The notes: a model not told the origin generated them from the sequence alone. Shown: positions 1 to 5,379, counted from the first letter of the stretch. The stretch: 5,418 nt of DNA from Thermoplasmata archaeon (GCA_021826785.1 JAKAYN010000058.1:1-5418), one strand, 5' to 3'. Made by a program: numbers and translations.

Positions 1-24
1 CCGTTTATGAATTAACAAAAATAT
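1..24. repeat. Left arm of a 24-bp perfect inverted repeat
   Basis: Positions 1-24 are the exact reverse complement of 163-186. The core is CCGTTTATGAATTAAC. Pairing fails at 25/162, and the outer limit cannot be seen because the window begins inside the repeat. On the minus strand this arm supplies the last residues and the stop codon of the truncated ABC exporter. Confidence 0.9.
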
Positions 25-619
25 TCTCATTTATTTTACTGTTCATCTTGCCGTACTTTCCTCTCAATGAGCGCCAGTATACACGCTGCATTCTCTGCAT
101 TAAAAATGTTATGTATACTGTAGGTATCATGACAATTACAAAGATTATTGAAAATACATAGTATATTTTTGTTAATTCATAAACGGCTATAAGCAGAAGC
201 GCTGTTGTACTTAATAAATTTGATATGCTTATGGTTACAAAACGTCTTGCTGCATCAACATCCATTGTTATTCTCGATAATAGGTCACCTGGATCCTGGC
301 CTTCAAGGTAGTCATAGCTGTTTGAAAAAATATTTTTAAATATGGTATCTCTTACCCTTTTTGCAAATATATTTCCAGTCTTGCTGGAATAATACTCAAG
401 TATAAATCCAAATACCGATGAGATCGCTGATACGGTTATTATCAATAATATATAATATAATATTTTATGGTAAACGGGCATAACGTCTATTGCATCGCCT
501 ATAAAGACCGGCACAAGCACGGCAAGGTATGATGATATTATACTTGAAAGAAATACAAGGATTATTAGATACCATTTATCATGAAGTGCCTCATATATTA
601 GCTTATACTGATTCTTCAC
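5..619 (-). CDS. ABC exporter membrane domain, truncated (N-terminal part only)
   Basis: This is the start of a type I ABC exporter subunit, a membrane protein that would move an unknown substrate using ATP. Of 204 residues, hydrophobic segments at about 17-39, 54-76, 128-149 and 152-174 fit transmembrane helices 1-4. The cytoplasmic loop carries the family signature GDLLSRITMDVDAAR (111-125), and KMNSKINENI (191-200) matches the loop before helix 5. The family is normally about 570-600 aa with six helices and a C-terminal ATPase. Here the reading frame ends four residues after NENI, with no helix 5-6, Walker A, signature motif or Walker B. The break falls exactly where the 24-base inverted repeat begins, so the tail FVNS and the stop codon come from the repeat arm. 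The start is GTG (619-617); an in-frame TAA at 625-623 rules out an earlier one. The gene is broken or affected by an edge artefact. Family assignment is firm; substrate is unknown. Confidence 0.8.
   Translation of the reverse strand: MKNQYKLIYEALHDKWYLIILVFLSSIISSYLAVLVPVFIGDAIDVMPVYHKILYYILLIITVSAISSVFGFILEYYSSKTGNIFAKRVRDTIFKNIFSNSYDYLEGQDPGDLLSRITMDVDAARRFVTISISNLLSTTALLLIAVYELTKIYYVFSIIFVIVMIPTVYITFLMQRMQRVYWRSLRGKYGKMNSKINENIFVNS
163..186. repeat. Right arm of a 24-bp perfect inverted repeat
   Basis: This arm matches 1-24 in reverse complement, with 138 bases between the arms. It lies within good ABC exporter coding sequence, where the minus strand reads VYELTKI (residues 146-152). It is therefore probably the original copy, and the arm at 1-24 the displaced one. 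Confidence 0.9.
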
Positions 620-632
620 ATTTTAAAAATGT
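618..632. promoter_or_regulatory. 15-bp perfect palindrome at the ABC exporter start
   Basis: ACATTTTAAAAATGT is perfectly symmetric around position 625 and covers the expected transcription and translation start of the exporter. It could be an operator, but the sequence is AT-rich and a chance palindrome is quite possible. Confidence 0.25.
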
Positions 633-635
633 ATT

Positions 636-645
636 TATTATACTT
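636..645 (-). promoter_or_regulatory. TATA-like promoter element of the ABC exporter gene
   Basis: On the minus strand the sequence reads AAGTATAATA, centred about 22 bases before the GTG start at 619. That spacing suits an archaeal TATA box driving a leaderless or nearly leaderless transcript. A T-rich and A-rich flank surrounds it, so the exact limits are uncertain. Confidence 0.45.
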
Positions 646-711
646 TATCTTTTTTAAATAACGCTTTTAATATTTATAAAAAATGTGAATTGCCATATGG
701 AATCGATAATG

Positions 712-720
712 TTATATATT
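712..720 (+). promoter_or_regulatory. TATA box of the 741-1331 gene
   Basis: TTATATATT is centred at 716, which is 25 bases before the ATG at 741. This is the spacing expected for an archaeal leaderless transcript beginning at or next to the start codon, and it decides the choice of start for that gene. Confidence 0.6.
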
Positions 721-740
721 GTCATTCATTTATTACTTTA

Positions 741-1331
741 ATGTCTCTTGAGAGATTTTATTATTATATGAGGTTAATAAACAGCACCCCATATGATATG
801 AAAAGGGCAATAGAGCTGTGTCTTTCTGTGTCAGAGGCCCTCGAAAATGACAACAATCTAACAGATTCGGAAAAAGAAGATCTTGAAAAACAGATAGGCG
901 AAAGAATGTCCTTTTATAACAGGTATTCATTAAAGGTTATAAACGCATTAACTGGTATAGAGGAAGAACCACCAAAAACCGTAATAGATGACTTTGGCGG
1001 AAGTGCGCTCTTCATAGGCAAGGAGATAAAATATGGCATAGAATGGAAGGTGTATATATCAAAGAATTTAAACATAAAATCACAGAAGTGGTATTATAAT
1101 GAAAGGGTATCAGATATATTAAACAAAACATTAAAAAATGCTGTGCCAAACAAGATGAGCAATTATTTTGATATACCACCATGGATGCTTGGCCCATACT
1201 ATAAAAGCCTTGGTGAAATAATAAACATAGCTATAGAAATGGAGATAATACCAAACGCAGAGTTTCTTGTTAGCAGGGGGCTTCCAAGGGAGTTTATATA
1301 TGATGTTCGTGAGAACAATCTAAAATTATGA
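741..1331 (+). CDS. Uncharacterised 196-aa protein
   Basis: I do not recognise a family. The protein begins MSLERFYYYMRL. It has no signal peptide or membrane segment and no cysteine cluster. A charged, probably helical first third (about residues 15-60) ends in a run rich in Glu, Lys and Asp. A middle part containing DDFGGSALFIGKEIKYGIEW (about 83-102) looks like beta strands. A C-terminal part contains the aromatic stretch YFDIPPWMLGPYY. I chose ATG 741 because a TATA box lies 25 bases before it. A TTG at 690 opens the same frame, but it would add a hydrophobic lead-in that spans the TATA box. The gene lies 31 bases before the metal-dependent regulator on the same strand, but that gene has its own promoter and operator, so the two need not work together. 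Codon use (ATA, AGG) matches the neighbours. It is probably a cytoplasmic, lineage-restricted protein. Confidence 0.75.
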   Translation: MSLERFYYYMRLINSTPYDMKRAIELCLSVSEALENDNNLTDSEKEDLEKQIGERMSFYNRYSLKVINALTGIEEEPPKTVIDDFGGSALFIGKEIKYGIEWKVYISKNLNIKSQKWYYNERVSDILNKTLKNAVPNKMSNYFDIPPWMLGPYYKSLGEIINIAIEMEIIPNAEFLVSRGLPREFIYDVRENNLKL

Positions 1332-1334
1332 AAC

Positions 1335-1343
1335 TTTATATAT
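1335..1343 (+). promoter_or_regulatory. TATA box of the DtxR-family regulator gene
   Basis: TTTATATAT begins four bases after the upstream stop codon and is centred 24 bases before ATG 1363. This indicates a separate, leaderless transcript for the regulator. Confidence 0.6.
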
Positions 1344-1360
1344 TTTAGTATGATACTAAA
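1344..1360. promoter_or_regulatory. Probable operator: 17-bp perfect palindrome
   Basis: TTTAGTATGATACTAAA is two perfect 8-base half sites around G1352. It fills the space between the TATA box (1335-1343) and the start codon (1363), covering the region where polymerase would start. DtxR/MntR-family repressors bind palindromes of this size and general form (TTTAG...CTAAA), and they often regulate their own genes. The palindrome is seen directly; binding by the adjacent regulator is inference from position and family. Confidence 0.6.
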
Positions 1361-1362
1361 TT

Positions 1363-1761
1363 ATGGATATTACAAAAAAGGAAAGAGATTGCATTGTAAA
1401 GATACGTGAACTTTCAGGCAGCTTTCCGCCAAGATTATCGGATATAGCATCAGAGCTTAAGATTAAACCACCAACCGCAATAGAACTTCTTGAAAGGCTT
1501 GAAAGAAAAGGTCTTATAAAGAAGGAGCATGGCATGATAATTCTTACTGATACCGGTAACGATGAATATTTAAAAATCATGCTGGCCCATAGAACTTATG
1601 AGATACTACTTTCGATGAGTGGTGTTCCAGCGGATGATGCCTGTTCACAGGCTGAAAGGATAGACTATTTAATGGAGCCATCATCCATGATGCACGTTCT
1701 TGAAAGGCTTGGAAGTCCAGAGAAATGTCCACATGGGAAACCGATTATACCAAAGGAATAA
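1363..1761 (+). CDS. DtxR/MntR-family metal-dependent transcriptional regulator, short form
   Basis: This is a DNA-binding repressor expected to sense Fe(II) or Mn(II) and control metal-homeostasis genes. Residues 5-63 form a winged helix-turn-helix (RLSDIASELKIKPPTAIELL as recognition region, then ERKGLI and a wing ending in LTDTG). Residues 70-126 fit the dimerisation and metal-binding domain, ending in the family motif CPHGKPI (122-128). At 132 aa it lacks the SH3-like third domain of DtxR and is close to Bacillus MntR (142 aa). By eye alignment, H76 and E80 match DtxR ancillary ligands H79 and E83, with C94 where DtxR has H98. At the primary site D9 and E98 resemble MntR D8 and E99, D101 replaces a Glu, and Y102 stands where both have His. 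The metal preference is therefore unclear. A palindromic operator just before the start suggests autoregulation. Family assignment is strong; the metal is not. Confidence 0.88.
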   Translation: MDITKKERDCIVKIRELSGSFPPRLSDIASELKIKPPTAIELLERLERKGLIKKEHGMIILTDTGNDEYLKIMLAHRTYEILLSMSGVPADDACSQAERIDYLMEPSSMMHVLERLGSPEKCPHGKPIIPKE

Positions 1762-1770
1762 CATTTAAAT

Positions 1771-1785
1771 ATTTTCATTGTTTTA
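1771..1785 (+). terminator. T-rich termination region after the regulator gene
   Basis: The plus strand has two T4 runs (1772-1775 and 1781-1784) starting about ten bases after the regulator stop codon. Archaeal RNA polymerase stops at such T tracts without a hairpin. The call rests only on base composition and position. Confidence 0.35.
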
Positions 1786-1940
1786 ATATATTAATAAATA
1801 AGGCTTTACAAAGAAAATACAATGAAATTCCATTATAATAAGTCATTGAAATTATTACGACTGTATTTTAAGCGCATTTAAGACAGTTAATTTTTAAAAT
1901 TAATGATATACTCAAATTATATAATAACAATTATTTTATT

Positions 1941-1948
1941 TAAAAAAG
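1941..1948 (-). terminator. T-tract terminator after the hemerythrin gene
   Basis: On the minus strand, CCTTTTTTA lies about 26 bases beyond the hemerythrin stop codon. A run of six T fits intrinsic archaeal termination. No hairpin is needed and none is obvious. Confidence 0.4.
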
Positions 1949-1974
1949 GAAATAAACATATGAAATAAACATAT
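1949..1974. repeat. Perfect tandem duplication of a 13-base unit
   Basis: GAAATAAACATAT occurs twice in direct succession, at 1949-1961 and 1962-1974. The second copy reaches the last base of the hemerythrin stop codon. It looks like a simple slippage duplication in AT-rich sequence. Confidence 0.75.
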
Positions 1975-2459
1975 TAAATAAATATATATTTCAGCATTTG
2001 CCTGGATATCCCGGTTTCTTTAATATAATTGTCCACGTCGTTAGATTCTATTATCTCATAGGCATTTTTCATGGAAATTATTTTATCTTCATTATCAATA
2101 TTCTTCCATAAGGGAAAAACATCACTCTCCTCGCGTGAATTGTGGTCCTCAAGTGTTTTATAAAATAATGGTAATCTTAACTCAAAAAGCGGGTTTTCAC
2201 TTGTTTTCCACTTATATAAATTATTAAATAACGTTTCTATTAATTTATGATCTGCTATAAGCCTATCAATAAGTTTGATCATATCTTTATTATTTTCCTT
2301 TAATAAAGGGAATACTATGTTTTCCTCTATGTTCACATGTATATTTAAAAGGAATTTATTAAAATCAATTAATTCAGCATTGTTCTTTTGAAGTAAATTA
2401 TTATTAGCAATTATCCTTATATCTGAATGATCAACCATAAGTAATTCTACAAGTTCCAT
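1974..2459 (-). CDS. Hemerythrin-like HHE domain protein
   Basis: This is a 161-aa single-domain, four-helix-bundle protein of the hemerythrin/HHE family, which binds a non-heme di-iron centre and is linked to oxygen, nitric oxide or iron handling. The metal-ligand pattern is complete: H11 (VDHSDIR), H41 with E45 (IHVNIEENIVFP), H71 with E75 (ADHKLIE), and H106 with E110 (EDHNSREESDVFP). The two HxxxE...FP blocks are the typical internal repeat. There is no signal peptide or membrane helix, so it should be cytoplasmic. ATG 2459 starts the first helix directly and has a TATA-like element about 23 bases upstream. It stands alone as a transcription unit, with AT-rich spacers of 212 and 270 bases on its two sides. 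A metal-sensing regulator 212 bases away is suggestive but unproven as its controller. Its role (oxygen sensing, iron storage or Fe-S repair) cannot be decided from sequence. Confidence 0.9.
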   Translation of the reverse strand: MELVELLMVDHSDIRIIANNNLLQKNNAELIDFNKFLLNIHVNIEENIVFPLLKENNKDMIKLIDRLIADHKLIETLFNNLYKWKTSENPLFELRLPLFYKTLEDHNSREESDVFPLWKNIDNEDKIISMKNAYEIIESNDVDNYIKETGISRQMLKYIFI

Positions 2460-2471
2460 TATAATATATTG

Positions 2472-2488
2472 CTATTATGATATAATAG
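2472..2488. promoter_or_regulatory. Inverted repeat over the hemerythrin TATA box
   Basis: CTATTATGATATAATAG has perfect 7-base arms around GAT. It has the same total length as the probable operator at 1344-1360 and shares the central TATGATA with it. It may be a weaker site for the same regulator. AT richness makes chance a serious alternative. Confidence 0.3.
2478..2486 (-). promoter_or_regulatory. TATA-like promoter element of the hemerythrin gene
   Basis: The minus strand reads ATTATATCA, centred about 23 bases before ATG 2459, which fits a leaderless transcript. It lies inside an imperfect palindrome (2472-2488), so a protein bound there would block the promoter. Confidence 0.45.
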
Positions 2489-2700
2489 TTTTCTTTGTCA
2501 AAATAATAATATTTTTGTTTCCATATAATTAATGTTATTTTAAATCCAAAGCACAATAAATAAAGCCATTCACTAATTAAAGATTGCATAATATATTTAA
2601 TTTATAATAAAAGTTTCCTTAACGTTCTTATCATAAGATATTATTAAAGGAATTTTTTATTGATAAATTATATTAAATATTGTTTTATGATCATCAAAAT

Positions 2701-2709
2701 AATTATATT
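2701..2709 (+). promoter_or_regulatory. TATA box of the peptidase-primase operon
   Basis: AATTATATT, preceded by a purine-rich CAAAA that could act as a TFB-recognition element, is centred 25 bases before ATG 2730. It should produce a leaderless transcript of the peptidase and PriL genes. Confidence 0.5.
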
Positions 2710-2729
2710 GTAATTTAATCTTACATATC

Positions 2730-3803
2730 ATGGATTATAAAAAGATCTTTGATTACACAAGGAGGGCAGATGCAATAGTTATAATGAATGGTGGTGAGAA
2801 CAGCACGGACAAAACATTTTTTTATCTAACAGGTGCACGCAGTGGCATCTTTGAAGGTTCAGCATTAATAGTTACAAGGGATAATATAAAGATTATAACC
2901 TCAAGGCTTGAAGAATCTGCAGCTAGGGAAACTGGCATAGAAACCCTGATATTTAATACAAGGCATGAGATGGAGGAAATAATAAGAAATGAGACAAAAA
3001 ATTTTGATAACATTGGTTTAAACTATTCAAGCATGACTCTAAGCCTTTACAGGGACCTCATGCGCATAATACCAGATAAGGATTTTATAGACGTTTCAGA
3101 GTCAATACTTGAGGCAAGAAAAATAAAGGAACCTGAGGAGCTCGAAAAGATAAAAAAGGCTGCAAAGATAGCTAGTGACGCTCTTGAGAATGCCATTAAT
3201 AAGATAAAAGAAGGTATGACGGAGAGCGAACTTGCCAGCGAGGTTGCGTACTCAATGATGCGCCTGGGTGCATCCGGCCCATCTTTTAATACGATCGTTG
3301 CATTTGGTGAGAATTCGGCAATACCGCATTATTCACCAGGGGATAAAAAATTGAAAAAAGGTGATTTTGTTCTTATAGACTACGGTGCACTTTATAACAG
3401 ATACTGTTCAGATGTAACAAGGACAATGGTCTTTGGTAATGCATCTGATGAACAGCGTGATATATATGAAACTGTGAAGGAGGCCCAGCAAAAAAGCATG
3501 GATGCAATAAAGGCAGGCATGAATGGACGTGATGTAGATGGCATAGCAAGGTCAATAATAGATGAAAAGTATCCTGGAAGATTTATACACAGCCTTGGGC
3601 ACGGTGTTGGCATGGATGTTCATGACCATCCTGCACTTTCACCTTCATACGATTTTATATTAAAAAGGAATATGGTTGTAACCGTTGAGCCTGGCATATA
3701 CATACCTGAAACTGGTGGTGTAAGAATAGAAGATGATGTTGTTGTTACTGATTCTGGGCATATAAGAATCACAACAGCACCAAGGGATTTAATAGAACTA
3801 TGA
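2730..3803 (+). CDS. pepQ: M24 metallopeptidase, prolidase / Xaa-Pro aminopeptidase type
   Basis: This cytoplasmic peptidase (357 aa) should cleave peptide bonds next to proline, finishing the breakdown of small peptides. Residues 1-130 are the creatinase-like N-terminal domain and about 135-350 the pita-bread catalytic domain. All five di-metal ligands are visible: D217 (LIDYGA), D228 (CSDVTRTMVFG), H291 (LGHGVGMDVHDHP), E320 (VEPGIYIP) and E334 (GVRIEDDVVVT). Their spacing (11, 63, 29, 14) nearly equals that recalled for Pyrococcus furiosus prolidase (D209, D220, H284, E313, E327). H200 and H298 are likely substrate-site histidines. Length is normal for the family. ATG 2730 is supported by a TATA box 25 bases upstream. 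The stop codon overlaps the PriL start in ATGA, so the two genes are probably co-transcribed and translated in a coupled way. Sequence does not settle dipeptidase against aminopeptidase, so the symbol is provisional. Confidence 0.92.
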   Translation: MDYKKIFDYTRRADAIVIMNGGENSTDKTFFYLTGARSGIFEGSALIVTRDNIKIITSRLEESAARETGIETLIFNTRHEMEEIIRNETKNFDNIGLNYSSMTLSLYRDLMRIIPDKDFIDVSESILEARKIKEPEELEKIKKAAKIASDALENAINKIKEGMTESELASEVAYSMMRLGASGPSFNTIVAFGENSAIPHYSPGDKKLKKGDFVLIDYGALYNRYCSDVTRTMVFGNASDEQRDIYETVKEAQQKSMDAIKAGMNGRDVDGIARSIIDEKYPGRFIHSLGHGVGMDVHDHPALSPSYDFILKRNMVVTVEPGIYIPETGGVRIEDDVVVTDSGHIRITTAPRDLIEL

Positions 3804-4759
3804 ACGAAACATATTTTGATATTATATCAAAAAAGGAAGATATAACAAAAATAATAAATTCGAATAGGCTCGATGATAGAAAGAGGTTAATCGATGCCGA
3901 GGCTTACATAAAAAATCTTATAAAGCACGAAAAGAGACTGGTTATTAACGATAATAAAAGCCTTTCAGTTGCACTATGGTTTTTAAAATGTATTGATGAA
4001 CCACAGTTAACATCAAGGTTTTTAATAGATCAAAGGGATATATTCAAAAATTACATAATAAATATTTCAAAGGAAGATAAATTTTTAGATTACATAAAAG
4101 GCCTTGGCATACCTGTAATTATAGAAAACAATATTTATAAAATAAACCTTTCATTTTTTATATCATACAATAAAAGGATTTCTGGATATAAATACAGATT
4201 GGTTTACCAGGATATTGATCATGGATACATAACAGTTGATATAGAGGTATTTTCAAACATTATGCGCGAATACATAGTTTCAAGATTGCTAAATATATAC
4301 AATTCAATAGATAAGCTTGATGCACTGGACGCAATGAAGAATTATAACAATAAAATAGAATCCATGAAGATCGAATTTAAGGACAGCATAAAAAAATACA
4401 CGCCTTCAGGCAAAATAAGATGGGATAACTTTCCACCATGCATAAAGGCATATATAAACGAAATAAACGACGGTGGAAACCCGGCGCATCTGGCAAGGTT
4501 AACGCTGGCAACATTTCTTCATCATATTGGCATGTCAAATGAAGAAATTGTAAAGGTCTTTAGTGGCACAGCTGATTTTGAGGAGAACAGTGCAACGTAT
4601 CAGGTAAATCACCTAACAGGTAAAATATCAGGAACAGAATATTCACCACCAAAATGTGATACATTAAGATCAAATCATCTCTGCTTTATGGACGATGACC
4701 CATTATGCAGGCAGATAAAGCATCCATTGCAGTATTATATAAAAAAGAGGTTACATTAG
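3800..4759 (+). CDS. priL: DNA primase large subunit PriL, iron-sulfur protein
   Basis: PriL is the regulatory subunit of the archaeal/eukaryotic primase; it joins the catalytic PriS subunit to make primers for DNA replication. Residues 1-about 190 are the helical N-terminal domain that contacts PriS. The C-terminal domain (about 205-319) holds the 4Fe-4S cluster, with four cysteines at C214 (NFPPCIK), C286 (YSPPKCDTLRS), C295 (NHLCF) and C303 (DPLCRQIKHPLQYY). These motifs are diagnostic of the family. At 319 aa the protein is at the compact end of archaeal PriL lengths, with nothing missing. The start is the ATGA overlap with the peptidase stop, and no strong ribosome-binding site precedes it, so translational coupling is likely. 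No priS gene lies in the window. The 3' end overlaps the converging SRP19 gene by 9 bases. Confidence 0.95.
   Translation: MNETYFDIISKKEDITKIINSNRLDDRKRLIDAEAYIKNLIKHEKRLVINDNKSLSVALWFLKCIDEPQLTSRFLIDQRDIFKNYIINISKEDKFLDYIKGLGIPVIIENNIYKINLSFFISYNKRISGYKYRLVYQDIDHGYITVDIEVFSNIMREYIVSRLLNIYNSIDKLDALDAMKNYNNKIESMKIEFKDSIKKYTPSGKIRWDNFPPCIKAYINEINDGGNPAHLARLTLATFLHHIGMSNEEIVKVFSGTADFEENSATYQVNHLTGKISGTEYSPPKCDTLRSNHLCFMDDDPLCRQIKHPLQYYIKKRLH
4741..4746 (-). terminator. T6 terminator of the S8e-SRP19 operon
   Basis: On the minus strand CCTCTTTTTT follows the SRP19 stop codon directly, inside the last codons of priL. A run of six T close to the stop codon fits intrinsic archaeal termination. Confidence 0.4.
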
Positions 4760-5005
4760 CCTTTTCTCTATAATTTTTATTAGCGATGTCTTTTTTATGT
4801 TACCCTCTATAACATAGATCTTTGTTGTTTCATAGGGTATCCTTGGATATTTACCCTCATTGACCTCGTATTGCAATCTCATCGAATCAAGAATGTATTT
4901 CAATTTTTCATCAGTAAAGTTATTTGCAGCAGCTTTATTTATCCTTCTGCCAAGCCTTCTCGAAATACCAGGGTTAAAATATTGTGAATATAATACTAAA
5001 GTCAT
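4751..5005 (-). CDS. srp19: Signal recognition particle protein SRP19
   Basis: SRP19 binds the tips of helices 6 and 8 of 7S RNA and prepares it to receive SRP54, so that ribosomes making membrane or secreted proteins are directed to the membrane. The 84-aa protein shows the archaeal family pattern: a first strand with LYSQYFNPGISRRLGRRIN (5-23; the SRR.GRR basic motif contacts RNA), a helix around 30-42, the KYPR motif (52-55), a strand KIYVIEG (62-68) and a basic C-terminal helix. The length is normal. The start overlaps the S8e stop codon in ATGA, so translation is probably coupled. The stop lies within the last codons of the converging priL gene. The order S8e then SRP19 joins ribosome building with co-translational targeting. 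Confidence 0.92.
   Translation of the reverse strand: MTLVLYSQYFNPGISRRLGRRINKAAANNFTDEKLKYILDSMRLQYEVNEGKYPRIPYETTKIYVIEGNIKKTSLIKIIEKRLM
4762..4780 (+). terminator. T-rich termination region of the peptidase-priL operon
   Basis: T tracts at 4762-4765 and 4774-4778 follow the priL stop within 20 bases. They lie inside the 3' end of the converging SRP19 gene, so termination of one operon must occur within the coding region of the other. Confidence 0.35.
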
Positions 5006-5379
5006 AGAAGCACTGCGTTTATAACCCCATCCTGACCTGGCCTGGATGTTATTCTCGCATCGCCGAGCTCTGTTGAGATTATGGTGCCTTTATTCATTAT
5101 GTTTCTCTGGACATAATGTGGATCGGCGCTGTTTTCCTTTACAGTATCTATCTTAACCTTTTTTGTTGTTTTATCCTTTGGATTGTAAACGTTTGCGTAA
5201 TCGCATCTTAGCAAGGCAAATTTGCTGTTACCACCGTATGCCCTTATTTTTCTTAGCTCCCTGTCGCCAATTCTTGTTAAAGTTGGCTCCCTTCCAAGTT
5301 CATATCTCCTCTTTGAATGGTTTGGCCTTAACTTTCCACCTGAAGGTTTTTTTGTGGCCCTACCCTGAAATATCGTCAT
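5002..5379 (-). CDS. rps8e: Ribosomal protein S8e
   Basis: S8e is a small-subunit ribosomal protein found in archaea and eukaryotes but not in bacteria. The 125-aa product has the typical N-terminus FQGRATKKPSGGKLRPNHSK and the family C-terminus with RNIMNKGTIISTELG and TSRPGQDGVINAVLL. It is rich in Arg and Lys, as expected for an rRNA-binding protein, and of the normal archaeal length. I place the start at ATG 5379: a TATA box is centred 25 bases upstream, giving a leaderless mRNA, and the homologous N-terminus begins here. An in-frame ATG at 5397 would add MINVLF but lies too close to the TATA box. It is the first gene of a two-gene operon with SRP19. Confidence 0.95.
   Translation of the reverse strand: MTIFQGRATKKPSGGKLRPNHSKRRYELGREPTLTRIGDRELRKIRAYGGNSKFALLRCDYANVYNPKDKTTKKVKIDTVKENSADPHYVQRNIMNKGTIISTELGDARITSRPGQDGVINAVLL

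Larger units (their letters stand above)
1762..1973. other. AT-rich intergenic region between convergent genes
   Basis: This 212-base stretch lies between the 3' ends of the regulator and hemerythrin genes. It holds T tracts for termination on both strands, a 17-bp AT-only palindrome at 1887-1903 (TTAATTTTTAAAATTAA), and a 13-base tandem duplication at its right end. A 19-codon ORF (1822-1881) is the longest plus-strand ATG frame I saw in it and has no support. I see no RNA gene. Confidence 0.5.
2460..2729. other. Divergent AT-rich promoter spacer
   Basis: These 270 bases separate the divergent hemerythrin and peptidase genes and carry both promoters at the two ends. The middle (about 2490-2695) holds only AT-rich sequence with frequent stops in all frames; I find no gene, RNA structure or repeat there. 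Confidence 0.5.

Noticed and set aside
1..162. Plus-strand reading through the left arm that gives VYELTKI followed by a hydrophobic run, resembling another transporter helix.
   Set aside because: The hydrophobic run is the antisense of the conserved exporter loop, so the similarity arises only because the repeat arm carries an inverted copy of exporter sequence.
615..689. A 10-base inverted repeat (TTCACATTTT at 615-624, AAAATGTGAA at 680-689) flanking the divergent promoter region.
   Set aside because: Short arms with a 55-base gap in AT-rich DNA; not convincing without conservation, though it overlaps both promoter ends.
690..740. N-terminal extension of the 741 gene from TTG 690.
   Set aside because: It would place the strongest TATA box inside the coding region and uses a rare start codon, and the added residues look unlike the rest of the protein.
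685..741. An 18-codon GTG-start ORF whose TAA overlaps the ATG at 741, resembling a leader peptide.
   Set aside because: The TATA box at 712-720 lies inside it and indicates transcription beginning at 741, so it is probably not on the mRNA.
1773..1827. A 9-base inverted repeat (TTTCATTGT / ACAATGAAA) that could form a hairpin after the regulator gene.
   Set aside because: The 37-base loop and short AT-rich stem are within chance, and archaeal termination is better explained by the T tracts.
1822..1881. A 19-codon ORF in the gap after the regulator gene, beginning MKFHYNKSLKLL.
   Set aside because: No TATA box at the leaderless spacing, no ribosome-binding site, no recognisable product, and this length is expected by chance.
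4994..5000. A sequence resembling half of the 1344-1360 operator (TACTAAA).
   Set aside because: It is a single half site inside SRP19 coding sequence and far from a promoter.
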